Assembly (NCBI GenBank): GCA_002104985.1
Contig: MCGO01000302.1
Coordinates: 1 to 36,940 of the forward strand
Direction: 5' to 3'
From: Rhizoclosmatium globosum
Lineage: Eukaryota; Chytridiomycota; Chytridiomycetes; Chytridiales; Chytriomycetaceae
DNA length: 36,940 bases
The first letter of the stretch is position 1. The number at the start of each line of letters is the position of its first letter. The position numbers and the translations under genes are program-made. Positions 22,053-32,300 of the stretch are shown piece after piece. A model generated the notes under the pieces. It was not told the DNA's origin. It saw only the letters and a program-made list of their open reading frames with translations, and did no database searches.

Positions 22053-22568
22053 ATGACTACCGAAAGCGCTTCAACCCTTTTACCATCTATCATCATTACG
22101 CCTGACGCTTCCCCGTCCCCTATACTCACTCAAGTGCAATTGACCAAGAAGCTTATCCCACGAAAACCAAGAAAGGCGAAACCATCACAGGACGAGACCC
22201 CTAAAGACCCTTTACTCATACGATACGTGTTACCTAAATCTACGCCGGAGCATCAACAACAAGAACGTGTACAGCTTTTACAATCGAACCGGAAACTGAC
22301 GCAGGAGCTTTTCGAACTAAGGCAAACTCAAGCCTTAATGCAACAACAACTGCAAGCATTGAATGCAGAGAACCAGCATCTCACTTTGATGGTTATGATG
22401 TTGAGCCAGAACCAGCAACAATCACAACAGCCACAGTTGTTGGTTCCTCCACTGACCCCTTTACCCAGCCTATCACCCATGACTTCGCCTAGACAGTCAG
22501 TTGGAGTTGTAGAGGCTTCAGTTCTCCCGGGCCAAAGCGACGTTCCTTTTTCTTTCACTTTAGATTGA
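22053..22568 (+). CDS. Array member 8: basic coiled-coil protein
   Basis: Intronless, 171 residues, ATG at 22053. A basic segment, TKKLIPRKPRKAKPSQDE (residues ~31-48), precedes the longest coil of the family, ~66-118 (QQERVQLLQSNRKLTQELFE and MQQQLQALNAENQHLTLMVM). Here the basic patch comes before the zipper as in bZIP factors, but the spacing and the absence of the N-x-x-A-A-x-x-C/S-R signature argue against a classical bZIP. A Gln/Pro tail ends DVPFSFTLD, again short, acidic and aromatic. The AATAAA-like signal is at about 22588. It lies beyond the TIR/TPR gene, 2.4 kb from its nearest relative. Confidence 0.63.
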   Translation: MTTESASTLLPSIIITPDASPSPILTQVQLTKKLIPRKPRKAKPSQDETPKDPLLIRYVLPKSTPEHQQQERVQLLQSNRKLTQELFELRQTQALMQQQLQALNAENQHLTLMVMMLSQNQQQSQQPQLLVPPLTPLPSLSPMTSPRQSVGVVEASVLPGQSDVPFSFTLD

Positions 22569-22974
22569 GTTGTCGATGGTCCGTTATTAATAAACATTAT
22601 CCATTATAGAAGCATTTCTTTATTCTCACTCGATGTAAAACATTATAGAAGCAGTATCTGGTGAATGCTTAGCTGCCAAGGCCTTCTGGTTGTACAGGTT
22701 GGAACCCTTCAGTTGGAACGGGCAAAATAAGGCAACGGCTATAGATTGCTTGACACATATTTATCGGAGTATTATACGTAGGCTGCATTCAGGAACAAAT
22801 GCGGAATACCAATGAAATCCCCATATGGCTTAGCAGCCACCTGTCAAGACCTGACAGGTGGTCTCGATCTAACCTCATCTCCTGTATCCAATCTCTATTT
22901 TCGATTTGGGTTGCGTTATGGCCATGCTCCGCGCATTCAAAAGCATATGAAACATTTATTAGTTCTAACTTGGT
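22569..22974. other. Convergent 3' intergenic region
   Basis: About 400 bp between the ends of the last array gene (plus) and the sulfotransferase gene (minus). It contains a perfect inverted repeat at 22837-22861 and no supportable gene. Confidence 0.5.
22837..22861. repeat. Perfect 10-bp inverted repeat with 5-nt loop
   Basis: CCACCTGTCA at 22837-22846 is the exact reverse complement of TGACAGGTGG at 22852-22861, with AGACC between. The hairpin lies between two convergent 3' ends. Each arm also contains an E-box-like CACCTG/CAGGTG. Confidence 0.75.
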
Positions 22975-24354
22975 TTAAATTTCAAATGCGGACAAGACTT
23001 CCTTGTCTGTAAATCCAAACATCTGCTTGGCATCCACCTTGCATTTGACATGTTTCCCTTGTGGGTTTTCAATGAGATACAACTTCATGGCGTCGTCAAA
23101 CTCTTGATCAACTTTCATTCCAAAGTGCGCATAAATTCGATGAACAGTTGCAATAGGGTCGGCTACAATTTCGTCATACTGAATATCAATAAACTGTTCT
23201 GGCTTCACAATGTGATGCTTTAACTCGCTCGCAACGGCTACGTTTGGAATCAATTTAACTTGGTCTTCGTCCACTATTTTCCTGAAATCCTTCACCGACT
23301 TAGCCATCGTTGCCAATCTTCTTAAAACAGACTTCCCGTATTCTCTAGCGTCCACAGTTTTGTCAATTCTGTAAGATTCCAGCCGCGAAAGCATAAGAGC
23401 AGCTGATGGGACGACTTTTGTGACGTCACGATGTAAATTGATTATTCTCGCATCTGGAAAGACAGATAGTAAGGCTTGTAAAGAATTGCAATGAATAGGA
23501 GACTTGAGTAAAACGTGTTCGCGTTTAGGGAATCCAGCCATCAACAGCTGCAGGTATCGCTTCATGTACACATATGCTTGCAGCATATATTCCGTGCTGT
23601 GTTGTACCGCCAATACTTCCGGATCATTTAGAATAGCACTGATGTCTAACTGCTGATGATACATTATCGTCGCATCCTCTTCGAATTCATTTGACGCTAT
23701 AAAATGTGATTCATTGAAGTCGCTCATAAACGTTGGGAACAAGGCTTTGAATTTGCGAAGTCCTCGGTTGGCTCTTGCAATGCTTCGATGTGTTTCCCAA
23801 CTCTCTTCAGTAGCAGGTGGCACAACATGCCCCCCTACCGCAGGAGCCATTTCATAATTTTTGATTCCACGCGCTTTGGGGTCACATGCTAGCAGTCGTT
23901 GGAGAAGAGTGGTCCCACTTCGGAATAATCCAACAATAACTAAGGGTGCAACTATCTTAACAGCTTGAACTTCTGGATGCGCAATAACGTATCTCATTAC
24001 TGCTTTTCTGTGGGCCAAACATTAGAAGGGGCTATGATACAAGAAGGTGCCAAACCTTCCATCAGCCCTTAAGTACATCTCCTGTTTCAAACAGAACCGC
24101 CCTAACCCGGTATATGAAGCCTCGTTAACAGCTTTAATGAGAGTGGTAGTCATTCTGTGCACTTGGTCCTGAGGCCCAAACACCTTCTCAATTTCAGGTG
24201 TGGCAGAGGTTTGAAACAATCGAAGGATCTTGGTACAATTCAGCAGACACCGTCCAACTCCAAATGGATTAACTGGTGAAAAGAAGTATGCAAGAAATGC
24301 AGCAATCAGCGATCGCGGCGTTTGAGGTAAGGTCTGGTGCAAGGCGGCAGTCAT
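22975..24354 (-). CDS. PAPS-dependent sulfotransferase family protein
   Basis: Two exons (24354-24056, 24007-22975; 48-nt intron) encode 443 residues with exact phase. The 5'-phosphosulfate-binding loop reads VGLFRSGTTLLQRLLACDP, and the 3'-phosphate-binding region includes PDARIINLHRDVTKVVPS, typical of the Sulfotransfer_3 group. HVLLKSPIHCNSLQALLSVF is another conserved block. The enzyme would transfer sulfate from PAPS to an acceptor that cannot be predicted. The N-terminus has a hydrophobic stretch (LIAAFLAYFFSPVNPF) that might be a membrane anchor, but no cleavable signal is obvious. Bacterial-like relatives are common, and transfer is possible but not demonstrated. Confidence 0.82.
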
Positions 24355-24525
24355 TTGGTGGAGATGTTAACTTAAATCTGAGTAATGGAAACAGGTTAAC
24401 CACTTTCCATTTTTGCAGAACAATACACAATTCTTTAATGGATTTATGCAATATCAGCAACGCCATGAAGTTCTCTTCGTACATTCCAGCAATGTGTAAC
24501 AGATTCTTAAGATATATCGCAAGAT

Positions 24526-25516
24526 TTAAAGCTCAGGAAACAACTCCACAAACTTGGCATTCGATTTGTTCCACGCCAAACTCTCCCCCGCAAACTTCTT
24601 CTTTGTTCATCTGTTGTCTTGATACTTCCAGAGGTCTGCGTCTCTTCGACCTGAGCGATTCCGTCGAATTTAGCAAATGCAGAAATTCCTTTCAGTTAGA
24701 AATCTCACCATAAACGACAGCAGACCATTCAAAATTGTTCCAACGTTCCAGCCGGGACACCAGGTTTCAGCTGTGTAGGAGGGGGAATCAGAATATCGTG
24801 TCATATCGATCCAGTATTCCTTTGAGAAACCCCAATTCCCCGAATCCCTCTCGTTTCCCATCAATTACCCATCATTCTTGTAAATGACATCGAACAGGTT
24901 GCAAATCCGAGATGGCCGTCATCGGAGACAATCCATTTTGAAACATAGAGCCATGAACACTACAGCACAATCCCAACACAACCAAATCCCAACGCAACCA
25001 CCCCATCGCTTACACAATCACTATTCTCTGATTGACTGTATCCAACGCCCATATGCAACCACTCAACGTCAACGACTTCCCACCGACAAACAAGAAAGGA
25101 ACCCAGACACTCACGATGGAAATCACTCATACTCAAGCAAAGCCTTGTATTCGGCGTAAACCGTCCACTCGGCGTAATCATTTGAATCGCAGGTGGAGCG
25201 AAAGGGTAATCCGTTGGAAAGACAACCTTTCCCTGAACAAAACCATCGCATTAGCAACCTTGCAACCCTTCCTCAGAAGAAAGATAAGTTACCCAATAGA
25301 ATCCTCCTTCATAAACAGTGTCCTTGGGCCCGGTGATGACGTAGTGCCATTCGAGGATGTTTGATTCGAGTGGTTTTGTGAGGATGAATGGGACTGGTTC
25401 CTTTTGGAGAGCGTTGTATTCTTTGCGGAGACGGACGATTGCTGCAATGATTGGAAGTAGGTCAGTTCTGAGTTGAGTTGTGGGTAAGTTGGGTGCAGAC
25501 CTCCTTTGCTGGCCAT
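24526..25516 (-). CDS. UBC6: Ubiquitin-conjugating enzyme E2, UBC6/UBE2J type
   Basis: Five exons: 25516-25501, 25441-25293, 25232-25115, 24770-24709 and 24650-24526. The product is about 156 residues. The start [17 protein letters not shown] and the body [20 protein letters not shown] and [19 protein letters not shown] are diagnostic of the UBC6/UBE2J clade, with the catalytic Cys in TRLCLS and then [14 protein letters not shown]. Family members work in ER-associated degradation. Exons sum to 470 nt, one short of a codon multiple. In the last exon one A appears missing near 24612 (CAAAGAAG), and restoring frame gives [19 protein letters not shown] before TAA at 24528. Family members normally continue to a C-terminal membrane anchor, and none is seen here. 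Intron 3 is long (344 nt). Confidence 0.85.
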
Positions 25517-25586
25517 TTGTTGACTTTGAAACTGAGAAAAAGAAGATATTAAACTGGATAGAATTTATTTATGATACATAGGTTAT

Positions 25587-26304
25587 TTATGCAAACATGG
25601 GCTTCACGGGAACACTGACAATAAGCTCTCCCTTCTCCCGATTCCACTTTGCACTGCCCTGATCTTCCTTGACCTCTCTTGGGAACCAAAACAATAACTT
25701 ACTGTAACACGATTAGAATGTCAGCACTATACAGCGATCATCGATATTCCAACAAAAACTCACAATTTAGGACACCGAACATCCAACTTTTCTTTGGTCA
25801 CGGTCAACTCGATATCCTTGAATTCAGTGCCGGAAGCAGAACAGTTACAATCAAGTCGTCAGAATCGTGGAATCCTGGAGTTTTACCCGACATGCCGAGA
25901 TACATGTCTTCAGATGAGACTTTTTGGCGATAAGTCAATGTGTATCTAGGTAGCGGGATGAGATACTAAATATCGGAGGATTTCCCAACTAACTCTGGTT
26001 GTGGACGCGGATCAGTGACATCAACCTCCTCGATTTCCTCTCATCCCAAATCTCTTTCGAAACCTTTTTAGCTGATGGTTCGGCAGCAGCAGCAGAAGTC
26101 GATGAAACTGATGGTCCAATGAACCTGGTGTCAGCTGTTTGGGAATCAGAATATTATGAACCACGAAGCTGTCAAACTCTAAATCCAAACCTTTTGGACA
26201 GTGGAAGACGACGAAGTAGACGGCTTTGCTCTTTCTTCTTCAGCTTTCCAACCAGCTTTAAATAGATCGGTTAAAGCAGAATAGTCATTTGGTTGAATGT
26301 CCAT
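25587..26304 (-). CDS. DNAAF6: Dynein axonemal assembly factor 6 (PIH1D3/Twister family)
   Basis: The start is the ATG at 26304 (MDIQPNDYSALTDLFKAGWK). Exons lie at 26304-26191, from 26134, around 25935-25780 and about 25700-25587. Conserved blocks: EIWDE followed by an acidic run, YTLTYRQKVSSEDMYLGMSG, SDDLIVTVLLP, and the CS-like end KLLFWFPREVKE ... KGELIVSVPVKPMFA. The protein is a co-chaperone that pre-assembles outer and inner dynein arms in the cytoplasm with HSP90. Its presence implies motile zoospores. At least two to three single-base gaps are needed (near 26190/26134, 26042 and 25832, the last at CCGGCA). It lies 70 bp upstream of UBC6 on the same strand and 59 bp from the divergent gamma-SNAP. 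Confidence 0.75.
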
Positions 26305-26363
26305 TATTATTTGTTCTACTGATTTGTTGATCGATTTCTTTCCTCCACAAACACTTTCAAATC
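26305..26363. promoter_or_regulatory. 59-bp bidirectional promoter/leader
   Basis: Only 59 bp separate the ATG of DNAAF6 (minus) from the ATG of gamma-SNAP (plus). The interval is T/A-rich and too short for two ordinary promoters, so the transcripts probably start from shared or overlapping elements. Confidence 0.5.
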
Positions 26364-28157
26364 ATGTCGTTGCAGCAAGGACAAGAACTGATGAGCCAGG
26401 GCGAGAAGCTGTTGAGTATTACCCACACAAGAACGGGATAAGATCAACCAAGGGTAACCCTCCAAACAGCCTCAACAAGAAGTCCTTCTTTGGCAAGGCT
26501 ACCCCCGACTACGACCTCGCCCGCCCTCTCTTTGAGCAAGCAGGTACATTAAACCATCTTTAAACCACCTTAACTACCCACTTATTAACCAACAACAAAA
26601 AAGCTGTCCAATTCAAGGCGTCAAAGGCAACTCTTCTCGCCGTTTCTGCGCATTCAAAAGCCGCCGAGTGTTACAAACAACAAAATGCCCTCTTTTTGGC
26701 TGGAAAACAGTTTGAATCCGCGGCGCTTTTGGTCATGAACGACAAACAACTCAATCAACAATCTGAGGCGGCCCGGCTTTTTAAGGCGGCGGGCGACATG
26801 TTTGTCATGTACGGAAACAGTGAAAAGGGGGCAGAGGTTGTTGAAAAGGCGGGACGGTGCGTGGTGGTTGATCGTGTTGCCAAGTATCTCTTAAGGTTAT
26901 GATTAGCTGCCTCGAAGATACCGATGTTAGCCGTGCTATCGAGTACTACAATGATGCAATCTCTCTCTACGATACCGATGGAAAGCCGCGTTCTGCGATC
27001 GACACTTATGGACGATTCATTTCATTCCTTGCCAGACACAAACAGTTGAGTCTTTTTATTCTTATGCTATTGAAACTAAAATTCTTATGAAAGATGGGGA
27101 CAGGCTGTCGAAAATCGGATAAGCTTGTTCAGTTGTTCCGTAAATTGGACAATCATCCATCATACAACCGCCAAGTCCTTACACTACTCTTCTTGTTCTG
27201 CTCTCCGGAGACTCTGTTGATGCTAGAAAGCGTCTTAATGCATATGAAGAGTTCCAAGGTTTCTACGATTCGGATGAGGGAGAAATCAGTCACCAACTTG
27301 TTGAATCTTTCGAAACCTACGACGAGGAACTCCTTGCGAATGTCTTGAAGAGACCAAACATTAAATACTTGGACAATAAATTGCAAGAGCGTCTTTGGCT
27401 CTTCGTATTCCTGGATCCGGAAAGTCAGCTGCCGCTCCCCAACCACAGTACAATGCCCTCAGCACAGTTCAACATTCCTCAGAACTTTGGTGCTCCGCAG
27501 CAATATGGAGCTCCACCGCAAGGATTCAACCCACCCTTACAGCAAAACTACTTCCAACCACCCCAACCCCAAAATGCATTCCAACCTCCACCACGTCAAC
27601 ACTCATCAACCACCACGTCTCCATACACCTCTCAACCAAACATCGCCCGTCAACCCTCCATCCCCGGATCCCAACAACCCATCCCCGCGCGTCAACCTTC
27701 CGTCTCCGGATCCCAACCCTCAATCGCACGTCAACCCTCTCTCGGCCGTGGAGCTGCGGGATACGTGTCTCCACCGACAACTCGTCAACCATCTCAACCA
27801 GGTCTCAATGGCGGAAGTGGGAGTGGAAGCGGTGGTTCCCAGGGCCACATTTACACACCACCATTCGGTCAAGACGCACACGTGTATACACCTGCGTTCC
27901 CGCAAGGACAGCAAGATGGGCATGTGTACACTCCTGCGTTCCCGCAAGGACAACAGGATGGACATGTGTACACTCCTGCGTTCCCTCAAGGACAACAGGA
28001 TGGACACGTGTATACCCCGCAGTTTCCAGGACAGCAGTTTGGGTCTAGTGGGAACTTGGGTCCACAGCAACAACAAGGGCAGCATATTTACACGCCGCAG
28101 TTTGGACAGCAGGGACAAAGGGCGCCTGTTGCTGATGATGACGATGATTTGTGTTAA
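26364..28157 (+). CDS. Gamma-SNAP with long Pro/Gln-rich repeat extension (frameshifted in this sequence)
   Basis: Exons 26364-26543, 26604-26856, 26907-27044 and 27094-28157. The helical TPR-like SNAP core shows ATPDYDLARPLFEQA, KAAECYKQQNALFLAGKQFE, ARLFKAAGDMFVMYG, DVSRAIEYYNDAISLYDTDG, FRKLDNHPSYNR and KRPNIKYLDNK, matching gamma-SNAP order throughout. Gamma-SNAP is an adaptor for NSF in SNARE-complex disassembly. About 240 residues follow the usual end. They are Pro/Gln/Ser-rich, contain four copies of a 14-residue unit (HVYTPAFPQGQQDG) and finish in an acid run, DDDDDLC. Several single-base shifts are needed (about 26430-26455, 27135, 27195, 27380 and 27450). Known gamma-SNAPs stop near the end of the core, so the extension is unusual. 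Confidence 0.75.
27879..28034 (+). repeat. 42-bp in-frame tandem repeat (three full, one partial)
   Basis: Units begin at 27879, 27921, 27963 and 28005. The first three are 42 bp and nearly identical; the fourth diverges after about 15 bp. Each encodes H-V-Y-T-P-A-F-P-Q-G-Q-Q-D-G. Related, more diverged HIYTP units flank the block on both sides. Confidence 0.85.
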
Positions 28158-28290
28158 TTTTTTCGGGTTGATACGGTGTTCATTATTTGGGATGGGTTTT
28201 GGGAGATGTGTTTACCATTAAACTTGTTTTTGTCATTGATTTATTCAGATTTTTTTATTTGGTAGCGCCATTGCCACAGTTCCTGTGAAA

Positions 28291-29248
28291 TTATAAGTGT
28301 CGCCTTACTCTTGTTGCTCTTGGTTTGCAATCTTTCTTGCGAGTTGTAGTCGGCTGAACAGATTTCTGATACACTCGAACATAATCAACAGCCATAACCA
28401 CAGGCTCCATAAACGTATTCGAGTCAGGTGGTCCAGCCCATGCACCACCAACCGCAACATTCAAAATAAAGTAATGCGGAACCACAAACGGCCAATTATC
28501 CATACTCGAACTCACAGGCTTATCAACGCGATGATAAACCCTATCATCAACCGCAAACTGAATCCCCTCTTCACTCCACAAAACCTGATAATTATGAAAC
28601 TCAGTCACAGCATTCGAAACTACAGTCTGCACATCATTTCCCTTTGACCCAACAGTCCGCAGCGTGTACGGGGTATGCAGGTTCGAGAAAATCGTGTTGG
28701 GTGTATGACCCACTTGTTCCATGATATCGATTTCCCCACCCTCCGGCCACGCGTACTTCGTAGGACCCGATGGTTCCATCCAAATAGCAGGATGTGTTCC
28801 GCGGCCGTGAGATAGTTTCGCGCGGATTTCAAAGAACCCATATGTGAAGTCGCGTTTTGTGTTTGTTGTGATACGACCGCTGGAATAAGATTGTCCGCCC
28901 CAATTGGGTTGGTCTGAGAGGTCTTCTTTTATTGCTGTGATGTACAGGATTCCGTTTGTGCAGTTTACGTTTTTGAGGCGCTTTGGGGCGTAGAATTGGA
29001 GTTCGGGGGTTTTGGTTTGCCAGTTGTTGTTTTTGTTTCCCCCTTTTATTCGCAGTTAATTTGAGAGTTTGGTTTTAAAGTGCGTTTGACTAACATGTGT
29101 CATAATTCCAAGAAGTTGTGTCAATGAAACCATCTGTGTCAAACTCATCAGCCCAAACGAGTGAGTAATCGGACGGAATTAATCCAGCATCAATTGCGGT
29201 CGCAGTCAAAAGAGCAGCCGCCAATAAGAACAGGGTGCAAAACCTCAT
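28291..29248 (-). CDS. Secreted glycoside hydrolase family 16 beta-glucanase
   Basis: Two exons (29248-29095, 29042-28291; 52-nt intron) encode 301 residues in perfect phase. A signal peptide (MRFCTLFLLAAALLTATAIDA) is followed by LVWADEFDTDGFID, a typical GH16 N-terminus. The catalytic motif is GGEIDIMEQVG, with Glu nucleophile, Asp and Glu acid/base. Other family blocks are FFEIRAKLSHGRGTHPAIWM and VPHYFILNVAVGGAWAG, then VDYVRVYQ near the end. The class hydrolyses beta-1,3 or mixed-linkage glucans. In a chytrid it could digest plant or algal glucan or remodel the fungus's own wall. The C-terminal ~20 residues are basic and disordered. It is convergent with gamma-SNAP. Confidence 0.88.
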
Positions 29249-29386
29249 CTCCGTATTATTGTTCAGTTTTTACCAATCAGCTTTCAAGCTCCACTTACTT
29301 CAAACAATACTTTCCACAAAACCATACTTCTAAATAATTCAAATTAAAGATAGAAAACAGAAATCGAAGCGGTCCATTTATTGTTC

Positions 29387-32300
29387 TTAATCTGCATTCG
29401 CATCATCTTCAGAGATAATCTTCACGAAAACACTATATATTCGAGGCAGGTTTAAATCAAAGCTCTTGCCAGTTTAAATCACAACTTACTCTTCCAAACT
29501 CGTTTGGACTAATTCCCCAATCGAGGATTCCATTCTGCGTCTTTCCCGCTTCCATCTTTTCAAAGATTGTGGATATGGCATTCTTCACGGACGGGAACTC
29601 GTAAGATGCCCTTTGATACGAGTTTAGAGCTAGTAAAAGAATACAACTAACACTCACATTGTTGAGAACGCATCAATCTGCTTGAAACCAGAGGGCAGTA
29701 GAGACTCAACCCATTCACATGCGCGTTTCATGTCGTCGACTTCAGTGTTGAAGTAAACTCGGAACCCAGATCCGTAAAGCTCCTTTAATCGGAGGGCTGG
29801 TGCAAGACATCGCAGTGTACCTTTTGCCATAATGCCGATTCGGTTACATAGGGCTTCTGCTTCTTCCATTGAGTGAGTAGTCTAGTTTTTTGAATAAATT
29901 GACCATAAAAGCTCGTGCCAATGATAGTCTCACCAAGACCACTGCTTTATCTTCCCTGGCTTCATGAATAATATTCCAAATCAATCGACGAACTTGCGGA
30001 TCTAATCCAGTCTATTGAGCGTATATTAGAAGTCGTCACAGTCCCTCAAAATTAATGCTTACTGTAGGTTCGTCCAAGAACACAATCTTTGGCTTTCCAA
30101 TCAACGCGATAGCAATCGAAAGACGTCTTTTTTCACCACCGGACAGCCTCTTTGTTTGTCTTTGAGCCAGACTTGAAGAGACACATAGTTCAAAGCACGT
30201 TGAACATATTCCTTCTCCTCCGCTGGTTGAGCTCCTTTTAGACGAGCGTAAAAGTACAAATGCTCTTCGATAGTCAACTCTTCCCAAAGAATATCAAACT
30301 GAGGACAAATGCCCATTACTTTGCAGATTTCGGACGCATCGGCTTTGATGTCGAAGCCTGCGAGTAATGCATTTCCAAAACTTGCTGGATAGATTCCTGT
30401 CAAAATACTCATCAAGGTAGTTTTTCCAGCGCCGTTCGGACTTCCAACTGATATTAGCTTTGGAGTGTCGCATTAAAAAGTTCTTACCCAAGGAGACCAA
30501 ACACAGACCCCATTTCAGCCGCGAAAGAAACGTCTTTAACAGCGTACTTTGGACCAAGTCCTTTTCGACTCGCATAGACTTTACGCATATGCGAAATTAC
30601 TAATGGGCAATCGCGCGGATATTCTCCTTGCTCCACGCGAATCTTTTCAGCTTTGACATCGGCATCTTCGAAACGGGTTTCATGTTCCTCGATTACAAGA
30701 GTTTGAGCAAGTTGAGATTCCGAAAGAGGATCCTACAACACGATACCATTTAAGCAAATACGGGGAAAAAAGCTTGCATACTTACGATTCCGTTATTTAG
30801 TTTTCGTCGCTGTGACTTTTGCCAAGCCAAGTAAGGCATCGTGATGGGAAAGTGCCAAGGTAATGTCGTTCCGAATTCGGAGGGAATGACGAACGTGAGG
30901 TAGGCAGTGAGCAAGCCATAGAAAAATATTTCTGCAATCAGGAACGATATAGCAGCGTATGCTTCATTTCCGGCTTTGAGAACGCTGATTTTGTACGGCT
31001 ACCATGAAATAAGTACCAAAAAACGTGAAAATTAGAACAGCTTACCACTTGACTATTGGTATAACTAGCTCGGTTGATAAGAGTAAGAGCGCGATAGAAA
31101 GCGAAGGGGGGCCAAAGGAAGTAAGCCATTGGTGCTGTGGTCTTCGCAAAAAGCTGCTCTGCCACCAATGAAATAATCACTCCAACTAAAACGATGAGAA
31201 GACCAAAACTGTAATCATGTTAGGTCTTCTATACATAATTGAGGAAAAATTTACCTAGAGCTATTCGACTGCGGCTGAAAAGAGTACTGAAAAAGAAGGC
31301 GAGAATAATTTGATTATGTCCCCAAATGAAAAAGAGAAGAATAAGAACTCCTGTCTCGGTTCGCGTGAAAAACGTCAGAGTTGTGTTTTTCCCGACAATG
31401 AGGAAAACGGCCGTGGAAAATAGGTATAGAACATAAAATGTCGCATAGTGGCTTAAATAGTACGTCCATGCTTTAAGACCGTTCAGTTTCATCATAATGA
31501 ATCTAAAGGAAAAGTTATTTTTCGTCTTTAATTATAGATGAATATTATTCTTACATCCTGTCTTCCTTTCCTTCACCAGCATAATTGTGAAGATTGGGAG
31601 TAGAAATGAAACACCGAACGGATATAGGATACGACCTATGAGACCACCTATAGGAACGTCGAGAAGTGTGCTGGTCGTTTGAGGAAATGCGCGAATTCCT
31701 TGCGTTATTGTTGCTCCAGAATATGTTGACGATAGTAAGGCCTCACGAAACTTGTCCTAACTGTGCAACCATCGTCAGCTGGCGCTGTCCTTGTGACGGA
31801 AGTTTCCAGCTCCTTCGATTCTAACATCGGTCCCGAAATGCAAAATCCATTGAGCATATAGATTAGTTTGGTCGAAGGTGTTCAATATACTGCCCCGTAC
31901 GGATATTCTGTGTGACAAGCTGTGCACTTTTGTAAAATTGGCCAGTTCCAAGGCGGTTGGATTCGTTTTTAACAGAACTGATTTATCAAGGCCAGCAAGA
32001 CCTGCAATAAACAGAGGCTCATCAGTGAGGAGAGGGAATTCATCAAGGTCGTTGTCAACAGACGACGACGAAAGCTGAGCATAAGGAACTCGATTGAATG
32101 TCATCGCTGTCAAGGTTGTTGCGGGATGACAGATTCAAATACAAACACCCTATCATATGTAAATTAAGATCGAAAATGAAATCAAGGAATTACCTCAATA
32201 GATCCTAGCATTCCTGAATAACCATTCGAGTCTGCTGATGTAGAATAACTAACAATGGGCGTCGAAGAAGCCGCTGTTCCAACTGTTTGGCACTGTGTAT

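Noticed and set aside
22053..22568. Classical bZIP transcription factor
   Set aside because: A basic segment precedes a leucine-rich coil, but the invariant Asn and Arg spacing of the bZIP basic region is absent and the coil is Gln-rich like the other array members.
24884..25159. 91-codon plus-strand frame
   Set aside because: Antisense to the UBC6 gene, mostly its long intron 3 and part of exon 3; no homology or codon structure seen.
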